DNA from: Flagellimonas pacifica
GTDB lineage: Bacteria; Bacteroidota; Bacteroidia; Flavobacteriales; Flavobacteriaceae
Direction: 5' to 3'
Assembly (NCBI RefSeq): GCF_900215465.1
Contig: NZ_OBEH01000001.1
Location: 248,001-312,000 of the forward strand
Length of the DNA stretch: 64,000 bases
In this document: positions 43,901 through 53,386 of the stretch, one piece after another
Layout: every line of letters begins with the position of its first letter
How positions within the stretch are numbered: position 1 is the first letter of the stretch
The notes under the pieces: generated by a model
The model's database searches: none
What the model was told of the DNA's origin: nothing
The model's input: the letters and a program-made list of their open reading frames with translations, nothing else
Made by a program: the position numbers and the translations under genes

Positions 43901-45637
43901 ATGTCAGAGAAAAAAGTAAGTATCCTAACAGCATTCAAGACCATTATCTGGCCCAAAAGAAAATTGGTGTTTATTGGTTTGTTATTAATTGCTGTTAGCA
44001 AAGCAGCAGGTTTTGTTGCCCCAATTGCATCCAAATACCTTATTGATGATATTATCGTCAAAAAAGATGTGACTATGCTCAAATATCTGGTCGCCGGGGT
44101 AATGTTGGCCATTTTAGTTCAATCGGTCACTTCGTTTTTGTTAACAAGAATATTGAGTGTCCAGGCTCAATTTTTGATTTCAGAGCTTAGAGCAAAAGTT
44201 CAAAAACACGTACTCTCACTACCTATTCGTTTTTTTGACAATTCTAAATCAGGTGCCTTGGTATCTAGAATCATGACCGATGTGGAAGGAGTTAGAAATC
44301 TAGTAGGAACCGGTCTGGTTCAATTGGTAGGAGGTGTGATCACAGCCGTAGTTTCGTTGATTCTTTTATTGGATATCGACGTTTTTATGACACTTTTTAC
44401 TTTTATTCCTTTGATCATATTTGGTTTAATCGCCCTAAAGGCTTTTAAAATTATCCGACCCATTTTTAGGGAACGAGGCAAGATCAATGCTGAAGTAAAA
44501 GGAAGGTTGACTGAAACTTTGGGAGGTGTTCGTGTAATCAAGGGGTTTAATGCGGAAAAACAAGAACACGAAGTTTTTGAGGCCGGAGTGGATCGCTTGT
44601 ACCAGAAGGTAAAGAAGAGCTTGACCACCACTGCATTTATGACCAGTTCTTCCACTTTTTTACTTGGGGTTGCCACCACAAGTGTTATGGGGTTTGGTGG
44701 TTATATGATCATTCAAGGAGATCTTAGCGTAGGTGAATTTGTGGAATTTACCGTGTTACTTGGTATGATGATAGCCCCCATTGTGCAAATGAGCAATATT
44801 GGAAGCCAACTGACCGAGGCCATGGCCGGTCTGGACCGAACCGAGGAATTGATGAACATGGTTCCCGAGGCTGATGAAGCTGAACGAACCATTACATTGG
44901 ACTCAATTCATGGGAATATGAATTTCAATAACGTTTCTTTTGCCTATGAGGAGGACAAAGAGGTGCTGCACAACATTAGCTTTAAGGTAAAATCGGGGCA
45001 AGTGATTGCTTTGGTGGGCAGTTCAGGTTCAGGAAAATCGACAATTGCAGGGCTTGCCGCCAGCTTTTTGACCCCAGATTCAGGCACCATTACCATTGAT
45101 GGGAAAGATCTGTCCAAAGTTGAGTTGAACAGTTTTAGGCAATATTTGGGTGTGGTTTTACAAGATGATTTTTTGTTTGAGGGCACTATAAAAGAAAATA
45201 TTCTCTTTCCGAGGCCCAATGCCTCAGAAGAGCGGTTGCAAAAAGCTGTAAAAGCAGCTTATGTGGATGAATTTACCAACCGATTTGATGAAGGGTTGGA
45301 CACCTTGATAGGGGAAAGAGGTGTGAAATTATCAGGAGGGCAACGTCAACGCATTGCCATTGCCAGAGCGGTTTTGGCCGACCCAAGGATATTGATTTTG
45401 GACGAGGCTACATCCAATTTGGATACGGAATCCGAAGCTTTGATTCAAAAAAGTTTGGCAGAACTTACCAAAGGAAGGACAACTTTTGTCATTGCCCACC
45501 GATTGAGTACTATCCGAAAAGCGGACCAAATCTTAGTAATTGAAAATGGTAGGATTGCCGAACATGGCACACATGATGAGTTGATAGCTTCCGAAGGAAG
45601 GTATTACAATCTGTTTACGTACCAGGCCAGAATTTAA
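43901..45637 (+). CDS. ABC transporter, fused permease-ATPase (exporter type)
   Basis: A 578-residue half-transporter: six membrane helices (about 15-310) and one ATPase domain (about 330-575). Walker A is G373-T381 (GSSGSGKST, Lys379), the signature is LSGGQ (477-481), Walker B ends in D501-E502, and an H-loop lies in VIAHRLST. It resembles the MsbA/LmrA multidrug and lipid exporter group and should act as a homodimer. ATG at 43901 gives the usual N-terminus; the upstream open frame would add 23 residues of non-homologous sequence. Its stop overlaps the ferredoxin stop by four bases. Confidence 0.93.
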   Translation: MSEKKVSILTAFKTIIWPKRKLVFIGLLLIAVSKAAGFVAPIASKYLIDDIIVKKDVTMLKYLVAGVMLAILVQSVTSFLLTRILSVQAQFLISELRAKVQKHVLSLPIRFFDNSKSGALVSRIMTDVEGVRNLVGTGLVQLVGGVITAVVSLILLLDIDVFMTLFTFIPLIIFGLIALKAFKIIRPIFRERGKINAEVKGRLTETLGGVRVIKGFNAEKQEHEVFEAGVDRLYQKVKKSLTTTAFMTSSSTFLLGVATTSVMGFGGYMIIQGDLSVGEFVEFTVLLGMMIAPIVQMSNIGSQLTEAMAGLDRTEELMNMVPEADEAERTITLDSIHGNMNFNNVSFAYEEDKEVLHNISFKVKSGQVIALVGSSGSGKSTIAGLAASFLTPDSGTITIDGKDLSKVELNSFRQYLGVVLQDDFLFEGTIKENILFPRPNASEERLQKAVKAAYVDEFTNRFDEGLDTLIGERGVKLSGGQRQRIAIARAVLADPRILILDEATSNLDTESEALIQKSLAELTKGRTTFVIAHRLSTIRKADQILVIENGRIAEHGTHDELIASEGRYYNLFTYQARI

Positions 45638-45966
45638 GCTTCTTCCGGAGCCAATTGCACTTCCAGACCATCTAAATCATCGGTCATATGGATTTGACAG
45701 CCTAGTCTGCTATTATCCTCTACGAAAAAAGCTTCAGCTAGCATAGCTTCCTCATCATCCGACTTTTCTGGAAGTTGGTGTTCCGATTTCACATAACATT
45801 GACATGAAGCGCACATGGCCATTCCACCACAAATTCCAATAGTTCCCTCAGGAGCTAATTCATAAGAACGAACCACTTCCATAAGGTTCATGTTCATATC
45901 AGTTGGAGCATCTACTTCGTGCAATACCCCATCACGGTCGGTTATTTTTATCTTTATATCTGACAT
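45634..45966 (-). CDS. 2Fe-2S ferredoxin, adrenodoxin type
   Basis: A 110-residue ferredoxin with cysteines C46-x5-C52-x2-C55-x34-C90, the adrenodoxin-like pattern. The fold fits the isc-type or electron-transfer ferredoxins. It follows the ferredoxin reductase by two bases on the same strand and is surely its partner; a nearby Mrp and NifU-like pair suggests a link to Fe-S cluster supply. It is acidic, as expected for an electron carrier. Confidence 0.95.
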   Translation of the reverse strand: MSDIKIKITDRDGVLHEVDAPTDMNMNLMEVVRSYELAPEGTIGICGGMAMCASCQCYVKSEHQLPEKSDDEEAMLAEAFFVEDNSRLGCQIHMTDDLDGLEVQLAPEEA

Positions 45967-45968
45967 TC

Positions 45969-47027
45969 TTATTCAATACTTTTCACCACAGCCTTTGGAG
46001 CCTCTTTTTTACTTCCATCAAATCCAGTAACGCCACCAACAGTAGTATATTTCATTACATATTTTTTATCTGGAAAAATACGTTGATAAGCACTTTGGCA
46101 CATTAATGTAGCTTCATGGAAACCACATAGAATCAATTTAAGTTTACCTGGATAGGTGTTTACATCACCTATGGCATAAATCCCTGGAATATTGGTTTGA
46201 TAGTCCAAGGTATTGTCCACTTTTATGGCATTCTTCTCAATTTCCAATCCCCAATCAGAAATAGGGCCCAATTTAGGAGAAAGTCCAAAAAGAGGGATAA
46301 AGTTGTCCACATCTAGATCAATTTCTTCTGAATTATCTGTTTTTCTAACAATTATCTTTTCAAGCTTCTCTCCACCCTGAAGGTCAATCACCTCCGCGGG
46401 AGTAATCAAATTGATTTTTCCTTGGTTCTTCAATTGTTGTACTTTTTCTACAGAATCCAACGCTCCCCTAAATTCGTTACGGCGATGCACTAAAGTTACC
46501 TCAGAAGCAACGTCAGCTAAGAAAATAGACCAATCCAGAGCAGAATCACCTCCGCCAGCTATCAATACTTTTTTATCACGATAAACCTCAGGCTCCTTGA
46601 TCATATAGGCCACTCCCTTATCCTCAAACTTGAAAAGATTATCCAACATGGGTTTTCTGGGTTCAAAACTACCCAGTCCGCCCGCAATGGCAATAATAGG
46701 GGCATTGTGCTTGGTTCCTTTGTTGGTAGTGACCAAAAAAGAGCCGTCTTCCAACTTCTCAATTCTTTCGGCTCGTTCTCCCAAGGTAAAACCAGGTTGG
46801 AAAGGCTTTATCTGTTCCATTAAATTATCAACCAGTTCACCAGCCAAGACTTCCGGAAATCCTGGAATATCGTAAATGGGTTTCTTAGGATATATTTCTG
46901 CACATTGCCCTCCAGGTTGTGGCAAAGCATCAATTAAATGGCATTTTAGCTGCAAAAGACCTGCCTCAAAAACAGTAAAAAGACCCGTAGGGCCTGCTCC
47001 AATAATCAGTATATCGGTTTTAATCAT
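45969..47027 (-). CDS. Ferredoxin--NADP(+) reductase, thioredoxin-reductase-like (YumC type)
   Basis: A 352-residue flavoprotein with two dinucleotide-binding sites: GAGPTG (9-14) for FAD and GGGDSALDW near 158-166 for NAD(P)H. It lacks the CxxC redox disulfide of true thioredoxin reductases, and with the ferredoxin directly downstream it fits the plant/bacterial YumC-type ferredoxin-NADP reductase. PGGQCAEIYPKKPIYDIPGFP motif (residues near 38-58) is typical of this subgroup. Cytoplasmic. Confidence 0.93.
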   Translation of the reverse strand: MIKTDILIIGAGPTGLFTVFEAGLLQLKCHLIDALPQPGGQCAEIYPKKPIYDIPGFPEVLAGELVDNLMEQIKPFQPGFTLGERAERIEKLEDGSFLVTTNKGTKHNAPIIAIAGGLGSFEPRKPMLDNLFKFEDKGVAYMIKEPEVYRDKKVLIAGGGDSALDWSIFLADVASEVTLVHRRNEFRGALDSVEKVQQLKNQGKINLITPAEVIDLQGGEKLEKIIVRKTDNSEEIDLDVDNFIPLFGLSPKLGPISDWGLEIEKNAIKVDNTLDYQTNIPGIYAIGDVNTYPGKLKLILCGFHEATLMCQSAYQRIFPDKKYVMKYTTVGGVTGFDGSKKEAPKAVVKSIE

Positions 47028-47096
47028 TCAGAATCGTATTTGGATATCCGCGCAACTTAAGATTTGTAATAGGAAGGATTTATGACTTTTATCAGC

Positions 47097-47342
47097 CTAA
47101 CTCACATTAATGACCTCTTCAATCTGAGGAACATATTTTTTAATGGTCATTTCAACACCACTTTTAAGGGTCATCTGGTTGACGCTACAGCCAATGCAAT
47201 TACCCTCAAGCCTTACTTTAACGGAGCTGTCATTATCTATTGAAATCAACGAAATATCGCCTCCGTCACTTTGTAGAAAAGGTCGTATTTCATCCAAAGC
47301 TTTTTCAACATTACTTCTAATTTCTTCTGATGTCATGCTCAT
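47097..47342 (-). CDS. NifU-like C-terminal domain protein
   Basis: An 81-residue protein equal to a single NifU C-terminal (Nfu) domain: FLQSDGGDISLISID, then the cluster-binding CxxC in EGNCIGCSVNQMTL. Such scaffolds transfer Fe-S clusters to targets. Its start overlaps the Mrp stop as ATGA (47339-47342), so the two are translated together. Confidence 0.95.
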   Translation of the reverse strand: MSMTSEEIRSNVEKALDEIRPFLQSDGGDISLISIDNDSSVKVRLEGNCIGCSVNQMTLKSGVEMTIKKYVPQIEEVINVS

Positions 47343-48478
47343 TTCTTTTTAACGGCAGCACAACCTGCCATTGTTGTAATCTTTATTGCTTCTGTTGGTG
47401 GTAAATCAGTATTTCTTCTTACCAATTCCTGCACCACATTTTTAGTCAACTCCTCAAATGCCTCTTCAATAGGGGTGGCAGTTTGCATGGCCGCTGGCCT
47501 ACCTACATCTCCCGCTTCGCGAATACTCTGCACCAGAGGAATTTCTCCCAAAAATGGTGTATCCAAATCTTTTGCCAAGTTCTTGGCTCCATCTTTTCCA
47601 AAGATATGGTATTTGTTATTAGGCAGCTCTGCCGGCGTAAAGTAGGCCATGTTCTCCACTATTCCCAAAACAGGGACACTAATGGCTTCTTGTTGGAACA
47701 TGGCAACTCCTTTTCTGGCATCTGCCAAAGCAATTTCTTGAGGGGTACTTACCACAACAGCTCCTGTTACCGGAAGTGACTGCATTATGCTCAAATGAAT
47801 ATCTCCGGTACCCGGAGGCAAATCTAATAACAGAAAGTCCAATTCTCCCCAATGGGCATCAAAAATCATCTGATTGAGTGCTTTGGAAGCCATGGGCCCT
47901 CTCCAAATCACTGCTTGGTTAGGCTGGGTGAAAAATCCAATGGATAATAGCTTCACTCCATAATTCTCCACAGGTTTCATCTTGGACTTGCCATTAACAT
48001 TAACCGACAGTGGTTTTTCCAAGGCAACATCAAACATTATAGGCATAGATGGCCCATAGATATCCGTGTCCAACAAACCCACTTTAAAACCCATCTTTGC
48101 CAAGGTAACCGCCAAGTTAGCTGTTACCGTAGATTTCCCTACGCCTCCTTTTCCAGAAGCAACGGCAATAATATTTTGAATTCCGGGGATTGGGTCCCCT
48201 TTTATTTGATTAACCTTAGGCTTTGAAGGTGCATCAACCTTTAGGTTAACCTTTATTTTTGCTTTTTCATAAACCTCTCTGTGGATAATCTTTAAAATTT
48301 CCACTTCGGTTTTCTTTTTGGCTTGTAGGCTTGGATTCTTTATGGTCACATCCACTTCAACTTCATCTCCAAATACCTGTATATTGGTAACCGCACCGCT
48401 CTCCACTATATTTTGGCCTTCTCCAGGAGCGGAAATACCTTCTAATGCCTTAAGAATATCTGCTTTGTTCAACTTCAT
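47339..48478 (-). CDS. Mrp/ApbC (NBP35-type) Fe-S carrier ATPase
   Basis: A 379-residue P-loop protein. An N-terminal DUF59/MIP18 domain (about 1-90) leads to a deviant Walker A SGKGGVGKST (about 109-118). DTDIYGPSMP, LDLPPGTGD and a C-terminal VQELVRRNTDLPP follow. ATG at 48478 was chosen; the TTG just upstream is unneeded. Mrp proteins deliver Fe-S clusters; the ATGA overlap with the Nfu-domain gene supports this. Confidence 0.93.
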   Translation of the reverse strand: MKLNKADILKALEGISAPGEGQNIVESGAVTNIQVFGDEVEVDVTIKNPSLQAKKKTEVEILKIIHREVYEKAKIKVNLKVDAPSKPKVNQIKGDPIPGIQNIIAVASGKGGVGKSTVTANLAVTLAKMGFKVGLLDTDIYGPSMPIMFDVALEKPLSVNVNGKSKMKPVENYGVKLLSIGFFTQPNQAVIWRGPMASKALNQMIFDAHWGELDFLLLDLPPGTGDIHLSIMQSLPVTGAVVVSTPQEIALADARKGVAMFQQEAISVPVLGIVENMAYFTPAELPNNKYHIFGKDGAKNLAKDLDTPFLGEIPLVQSIREAGDVGRPAAMQTATPIEEAFEELTKNVVQELVRRNTDLPPTEAIKITTMAGCAAVKKK

Positions 48479-48710
48479 CAATCCTGTTTTTGTTTGCAGT
48501 CGTTTAAACTTATTCTAAATTACAAAGATACGGCTTGGTTGTTATATTAAGAAGTTTGGGTATTGAAAATGAAGATGGTGTGATAGTATAGGGTAATAGT
48601 TGGCGTGTATTGAATAAAGGTAAAGGGGAAAAGGGATGGAGGTAAGACGTACGAAGTTGGGTTTATAGATTGTTACATTGTTGAGATTTAAGTGAAGGCT
48701 ATGGTAAATT

Positions 48711-49037
48711 TCAAAGCAATTCCTGCCCAGGGTCCCAAAAGTGTTTTTTAAAATCAATAATTTGATTGTCTTTCACCTCAATGCCCTCATTCTCCAAAAG
48801 TTGTTGCATTAAACTAGTTCCATCAAAATGGTGTTTCCCAGTAAGTACTCCCACTCTATTTACCACCCTATGTGCCGGCACATCTTTTGCCGCGGAATTG
48901 TTCATTGCCCAACCTACCATTCTAGCGCTACGGGCCGCACCCAAATACTTGGCAATGGCACCATAGGAGGTTACTCTACCAAAAGGAATTAGTTTGGCAA
49001 CTTCGTAAACCTTTTCGAAAAAATTTTGTTCTTCCAT
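48711..49037 (-). CDS. Alkyltransferase-like (ATL/MGMT family) DNA repair protein
   Basis: A 108-residue MGMT-family protein. The active-site motif of O6-methylguanine methyltransferases, PCHRV, is PAHRV here (about 54-58), so the alkyl-accepting cysteine is gone. This is the hallmark of ATL proteins that flag alkylated guanines for excision repair. Fold motifs VAKLIPFGRVTSYGAIAKYLG are intact. It is the last gene of a compact minus-strand unit trmB-lysE-atl, one base after the LysE stop. Confidence 0.92.
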   Translation of the reverse strand: MEEQNFFEKVYEVAKLIPFGRVTSYGAIAKYLGAARSARMVGWAMNNSAAKDVPAHRVVNRVGVLTGKHHFDGTSLMQQLLENEGIEVKDNQIIDFKKHFWDPGQELL

Positions 49038-49038
49038 A

Positions 49039-49668
49039 TTATTTATAAAAAATACGGATTAAGGTGATTACCAGCAGAACCAACATTAGAGCACTTAAAA
49101 TATAGTTGGAGTTTTTTGAAAATCGATTGGTCTTGGTCTCTAGCTTATTGAAATAAAATGTGTAGAGATACAACACCGAAAATGTTCCTGTACCGGCGGC
49201 CAACACAAAGGTAGTAATATCCCAAGCTTCAAATTTAATCCAGCCCGCCTCGTTCCACATGGCATTCAACCCACTATAATAGGGAATGGTGAGCAAATTG
49301 AGTGCAGCCAACAATACTCCTTTAAAAAAACTATTCTTTTTGCTTACCCCAACTTCTTGGAAGTTCTGAGTTTTATTTCTTTTGGCCACAACAAAAAAAT
49401 AAACGGCAAAAAAGGCAAAAACCACCAAAGCAATCTTTAATAAAATGTCAATTACTTCAGGATTCCGATATAAAAACTTAGAAATAAGGACAGCTATATA
49501 CGCCTGAACCATTATCATGGAAGATACTCCTAAACTAAAAATGACCCCATTCAGCTTTCCTTTTTCAACACTGGTTTTAGCAGCATTCATATTTAATAGC
49601 CCAGGAGGTACCGTTGCCATGAATGCAGCCGAGAAAGTAGCAAAGAAAAGTATTAATACGTGCGTCAT
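49039..49668 (-). CDS. LysE family translocator
   Basis: A 209-residue inner-membrane protein with about six hydrophobic segments and the family start FFATFSAAFMATVPPGLLNMNAAKTSVEKG. LysE/RhtB proteins export amino acids or their analogues; the substrate is not predictable. One base separates it from the alkyltransferase-like gene and three from trmB. Confidence 0.88.
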   Translation of the reverse strand: MTHVLILFFATFSAAFMATVPPGLLNMNAAKTSVEKGKLNGVIFSLGVSSMIMVQAYIAVLISKFLYRNPEVIDILLKIALVVFAFFAVYFFVVAKRNKTQNFQEVGVSKKNSFFKGVLLAALNLLTIPYYSGLNAMWNEAGWIKFEAWDITTFVLAAGTGTFSVLYLYTFYFNKLETKTNRFSKNSNYILSALMLVLLVITLIRIFYK

Positions 49669-49671
49669 TGG

Positions 49672-50340
49672 CTAGTTTATCCTAAACTGGATGTAGGTAA
49701 TTGGTTTTCCCTTGTCAAGATACTGATTTTCATAAAAAGTTTGTATTTCCAAAACTTCTGGTGGGCTTCCCGCATTTTTATATACATCATGATTGGAGTA
49801 CAAAACTTCGTTCCCCTGACCTTGTAAAAGCCCTAGGGTATAACCATGCATGAATTCACTATCGGTTTTTAAATGAACTACTCCCGTCGGTTTAAGGATT
49901 TGTTGGTATTTCTTTAGAAATACAGGATTGGTCATACGGTGTTTGGTTCTTTTGTACTTGATTTGCGGATCTGGGAAAGTAATCCAGATTTCATCCACTT
50001 CATTTTCAGCAAAAAGGAGATCAACAAGTTCAATCTGCGCCCGTAAAAATGCTGCGTTCCCCAAATCTTCTTCCTGAGCCGATTTAGCTCCACGCCAAAA
50101 TCGTGCACCTTTAATATCAATCCCAATGTAGTTTTTATTCGGGTTTCGTTGTGCAAGTCCAACAGTATATTCTCCCTTACCACAACCCAGTTCCAAAACT
50201 ATGGGGTGGTCATTCTTAAAAAAATCGTTCCATTTTCCCTTGAGTTGAAATCCCTCAAGAATTTCTTCTCTTTTTGGCTGAACCACATTGGAAAATGTCT
50301 CATTCTCCTTAAATCGTTTTAGTTTGTTCTTACTTCCCAC
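49672..50340 (-). CDS. trmB: tRNA (guanosine(46)-N7)-methyltransferase
   Basis: A 222-residue Rossmann methyltransferase that makes m7G46 in tRNA. The SAM site is VLELGCGKGEYTVGLA (about 48-63), and the TrmB motif ITFPDPQIKYKRTKHRMT lies near 119-136 with C-terminal HLKTDSEFMHGYTL. The GTG start is the first codon after an in-frame TAA. Length and motifs fit the family; cytoplasmic. Confidence 0.95.
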   Translation of the reverse strand: MGSKNKLKRFKENETFSNVVQPKREEILEGFQLKGKWNDFFKNDHPIVLELGCGKGEYTVGLAQRNPNKNYIGIDIKGARFWRGAKSAQEEDLGNAAFLRAQIELVDLLFAENEVDEIWITFPDPQIKYKRTKHRMTNPVFLKKYQQILKPTGVVHLKTDSEFMHGYTLGLLQGQGNEVLYSNHDVYKNAGSPPEVLEIQTFYENQYLDKGKPITYIQFRIN

Positions 50341-50427
50341 TTAAGCATTTTGAGTTGCGCAAAAATTTAATGTTTTGGCAAAACTAAGGAAATCCAAAGG
50401 CAATTCTGATTTTGTTTTTTTGTTAGC

Positions 50428-51540
50428 ATGCAAAGTTCTAAACGTATTCTTGTTGCTCCATTGAATTGGGGCCTTGGGCATGCTACCAGATGTATCCCAA
50501 TTATACATGCACTTTTGGACCATGGTCACCAGCCCTATTTGGCCTCTGACGGGGTTGCCCTTTCACTTTTACAAAAGGAATTTCCTGATTTGCCCTCTTT
50601 TGAATTGCCTTCTTACAGAATTAAATATGCAGAAAAAGGGAGAAACTTTAAGCTTAAAATGATTTGGGATTCGCCCAAAGTGGTCAAGGCCATGTCGAAA
50701 GAAAAAAAGAGCATAAAAAAATTGGTGAAAGAGCATCATATTGACGGGATCATCTCTGACAATAGACTTGGTGTTTCTTATAAGAAAATTCCATGCGTCT
50801 TCATCACGCACCAGCTCAATGTGCTCTCAGGAAACACCACCTGGATGAGCTCTAAAGCACATCAAAAAATCATTAAAAAGTTTGATGTTTGTTGGGTACC
50901 CGATGTGAAAGACAAACCAAATTTAACCGGAAAACTAGGGCATTTAAAAAAACCCAAGATGCATGTAGAATACATTGGCCCTTTGAGTCGTTTTGAAAAG
51001 ATGGACACAGAACTATCCTATGATCTTATGGTGCTTCTTTCTGGTCCTGAGCCGCAACGTACATTGTTGGAGGAAAAACTTCTGAAAGAACTTCAATTAT
51101 TTGAAGGAAAAATTCTTTTTGTAAAGGGCAAGATTGAAGCTTCCCAGACCAAAGAAGAAATAAAGACCAAAAAAGGGTCAATGACCCTCTTCAACTTCAT
51201 GCAATCCAAAGAGCTGGAAACTGCTCTGAATCAATCTTCAAAAGTGCTTTGCCGCTCTGGGTATACCACAGTTATGGATTTGGCAAAAATGGAAAAAAAG
51301 GCATTCTTCATTCCCACTCCTGGGCAATACGAGCAAGAATATTTGGCAAGGCGCTTACAAAAACAAAAACTGGTTCCGTACAGCTCTCAAAATGATTTTA
51401 GTTTGGATGATATAACTCGAATTGAAAGTTACAAGGGATTGAGCCAATTTGAAACAGCAATTGATTATGCAGGGTTATTTGCAGCTTTTTCTAAGGTAAA
51501 TGAGAACTCAGAACCTACCCCTTCCTCACTTTCCACATAG
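50428..51540 (+). CDS. MurG-like glycosyltransferase family protein (GT-B)
   Basis: A 370-residue cytoplasmic GT-B type protein. The N-terminal loop PLNWGLGHATR (11-21) is the glycosyltransferase-28/MurG-like donor loop, and a C-terminal SGYTTVMDLAKM followed by PTPGQYEQEYLARRLQ is the acceptor-side motif. It is related to uncharacterised flavobacterial glycosyltransferases rather than MurG itself. The gene is divergent from trmB, and its last 76 bp (51465-51540) run antisense to the end of the histidine kinase gene. Confidence 0.88.
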   Translation: MQSSKRILVAPLNWGLGHATRCIPIIHALLDHGHQPYLASDGVALSLLQKEFPDLPSFELPSYRIKYAEKGRNFKLKMIWDSPKVVKAMSKEKKSIKKLVKEHHIDGIISDNRLGVSYKKIPCVFITHQLNVLSGNTTWMSSKAHQKIIKKFDVCWVPDVKDKPNLTGKLGHLKKPKMHVEYIGPLSRFEKMDTELSYDLMVLLSGPEPQRTLLEEKLLKELQLFEGKILFVKGKIEASQTKEEIKTKKGSMTLFNFMQSKELETALNQSSKVLCRSGYTTVMDLAKMEKKAFFIPTPGQYEQEYLARRLQKQKLVPYSSQNDFSLDDITRIESYKGLSQFETAIDYAGLFAAFSKVNENSEPTPSSLST

Positions 51541-52517
51541 ATTTTCTCATCATGAGCTTCTATAATATGCTTTACAATAGAGAGTCCAAGTCCAGAACCA
51601 CCTTCGTTACGGCTTCCACTTTGGTCCACACGATAGAATCTTTCAAATAGTCTTGGAATATGTTGCTCGGGTATTCCATATCCATTATCCGTGACCCTAA
51701 TTATTACCTTGTTCTTGATCAGGTTTTCTACACTTACTTCCGTGGTTCCATTGGCATGCCCATATTTTATTGAATTTACCAGCAGATTGCTTATCACCTG
51801 TTGAATTTTCTCCCTATCCGCATTGACATATATGGGTTCATATTCCATATCAAAAGTTAGCATAATGTCCTTTTGTGCAGCTTTCATTTCCAACAAATCA
51901 AATACATTCTGAATAAGTTCCAAAACATTAAAATCTTCGCGCTCCAATTTCAGTTCGCCCACTTCTAGTTTGGTAATCAAATCGAGGTCTTTTACTATGT
52001 AGATTAACCTTTCTACTCCTTTATTTGCCCGATTCAGGTACTTTTCTCGAATCTTTTTGTCATTCATTGCACCATCCAACAGGGTAAGAATATAACCTTG
52101 AACGGTAAAAAGCGGTGTTTTCAACTCATGGGATACATTTCCTAAAAAGTCTTTCCTGTATTCTTCCTGAATTTTTAAGGTATCTATCTCTATCTTCTTT
52201 CCTTGGGCAAATTTTTCAATTTCCTGGGTCAAGGTCTTCATATCTGTGGTAACCGCCCTTGATGAGAATGAAGAAGATTCCAAAAGGGAAACATCATCAT
52301 ATATTTTTTTGACGCGTCTGTAAATAAAGCGTTCAACCCGTATTTGGATTATGGTAAAGGACACTACCAAACAAACCAATGAAAACAGTATAACAAAAAG
52401 CCAATCTATCTGGTCTTTATAAACAAGGAATGTTATAAATAATCCGGTAAGGGATACCGTTATTGAAAGAGATGACCAAAAGGCAAATTTATAGGATTTC
52501 CTAAGCTGAATAGCCAT
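51465..52517 (-). CDS. Sensor histidine kinase, PhoR-like
   Basis: A 350-residue membrane kinase: two helices (about 13-33 and 39-58) separated by only about five residues, no PAS or periplasmic domain, a HisKA helix with phospho-acceptor H130 in FLGNVSHELKTPL, and a HATPase domain with the N box (NLLVNSIKYGH), DNGYGIP and GGSGLGLSIV. The minimal input domain suggests it senses through a partner, as PhoR does with Pst/PhoU, but no such genes are here. Its start overlaps the regulator stop by one base (TAATG). Confidence 0.9.
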   Translation of the reverse strand: MAIQLRKSYKFAFWSSLSITVSLTGLFITFLVYKDQIDWLFVILFSLVCLVVSFTIIQIRVERFIYRRVKKIYDDVSLLESSSFSSRAVTTDMKTLTQEIEKFAQGKKIEIDTLKIQEEYRKDFLGNVSHELKTPLFTVQGYILTLLDGAMNDKKIREKYLNRANKGVERLIYIVKDLDLITKLEVGELKLEREDFNVLELIQNVFDLLEMKAAQKDIMLTFDMEYEPIYVNADREKIQQVISNLLVNSIKYGHANGTTEVSVENLIKNKVIIRVTDNGYGIPEQHIPRLFERFYRVDQSGSRNEGGSGLGLSIVKHIIEAHDEKIYVESEEGVGSEFSFTLEKAANNPA

Positions 52518-53203
52518 TACAAGACAAACTTATACCCTACGCCCTTAACAGTTTTAAAGTGATCCTCTCCTATTTTTTCGCGTAATTTCCTAATATGTAC
52601 ATCAATGGTCCGGCCACCAACCACTACCTCATTTCCCCAAACTTTATCTAAAATGACTTCTCTTTTGAATACTTTATTGGGTTTTGAGGTCAATAAGGAC
52701 AAAAGCTCAAATTCCTTTCTGGGGAGCACTATCTCTTCTCCATCATTAACAATCTTATATTCTTCCCTATTGATTACGATATTGCCAACTTTTACAATAT
52801 CCTCAGTTTCTGCTTTTTCTTCTTTCAACCTTCTAAGCAGAGCTTTTACCTTGCTTACCAATACTTTGGGTTTTATGGGCTTGGTAATATAGTCATCCGC
52901 TCCAGCATCAAAACCAGCTACCTGCGAATAATCTTCACCACGTGCGGTCAAAAAGGTAATTATGGTATTTTCAAGGCCAGGTGTGCTCCTTATAATTTCA
53001 CAAGCTTCAATGCCATCCATTTCTGGCATCATAACATCTAAAATGATTAGGTGAGGATTCTTCTTTTTGGCCTTGGCTACTCCTTCAGCTCCATTTTTTG
53101 CCGTAAAAACCTCGTACCCTTCGGCAGATAGGTTATAGCTTACAATTTCCAGAATATCAGGCTCGTCATCAACAAGTAAAATTTTAATGTCCTTCGTTTT
53201 CAT
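52517..53203 (-). CDS. Response regulator, OmpR/PhoB family
   Basis: A 228-residue regulator: receiver domain (D12-D13 acid pocket, phosphorylation site D56 in LIILDVMMP, about 1-120) and winged-helix output domain (about 130-228; RKEFELLSLLTSKPNKVFKREVILDKVWG). It forms a two-component pair with the kinase gene directly downstream. Divergent from the TonB receptor gene at 53387, which it may regulate. Assignment as PhoB (phosphate) rests on similarity and the neighbouring direct-repeat element; other signals are possible. Confidence 0.92.
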   Translation of the reverse strand: MKTKDIKILLVDDEPDILEIVSYNLSAEGYEVFTAKNGAEGVAKAKKKNPHLIILDVMMPEMDGIEACEIIRSTPGLENTIITFLTARGEDYSQVAGFDAGADDYITKPIKPKVLVSKVKALLRRLKEEKAETEDIVKVGNIVINREEYKIVNDGEEIVLPRKEFELLSLLTSKPNKVFKREVILDKVWGNEVVVGGRTIDVHIRKLREKIGEDHFKTVKGVGYKFVL

Positions 53204-53266
53204 GTGATGGTATTTAATGCTTAAAATCGCCCAAATGTAAAGATAATACTATAACCGCATTAATGC

Positions 53267-53301
53267 TTAACATTCATTTAATGTCGTAACGTTATTGTAA
53301 C
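53267..53301. promoter_or_regulatory. Candidate OmpR/PhoB-type direct-repeat operator
   Basis: Two pairs of pentamers spaced exactly 11 bp: TTAAC/TTAAT at 53267 and 53278, and GTAAC/GTAAC at 53286 and 53297. The 11-bp spacing matches tandem half-sites of PhoB-type regulators. It lies between the response regulator and TonB receptor starts. Confidence 0.45.
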
Positions 53302-53386
53302 AGTTCCTCAATAAATACTTAACTCGTCCATAACATCGCTTTTACAACCTCTAGCGTTCTTTGCGCCATTCATATTTTATACGTAA

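Noticed and set aside
48482..48710. A 71-codon reading frame on the minus strand at 48542-48757
   Set aside because: Low-complexity residues (YYPILSHHLHFQYPNF), no family match and overlap with the 3' end of the alkyltransferase-like gene. I see only AT-rich spacer here.
48711..49037. A classical O6-methylguanine-DNA methyltransferase
   Set aside because: The active-site cysteine is replaced by alanine (PAHRV), so it cannot accept an alkyl group; it is called alkyltransferase-like.
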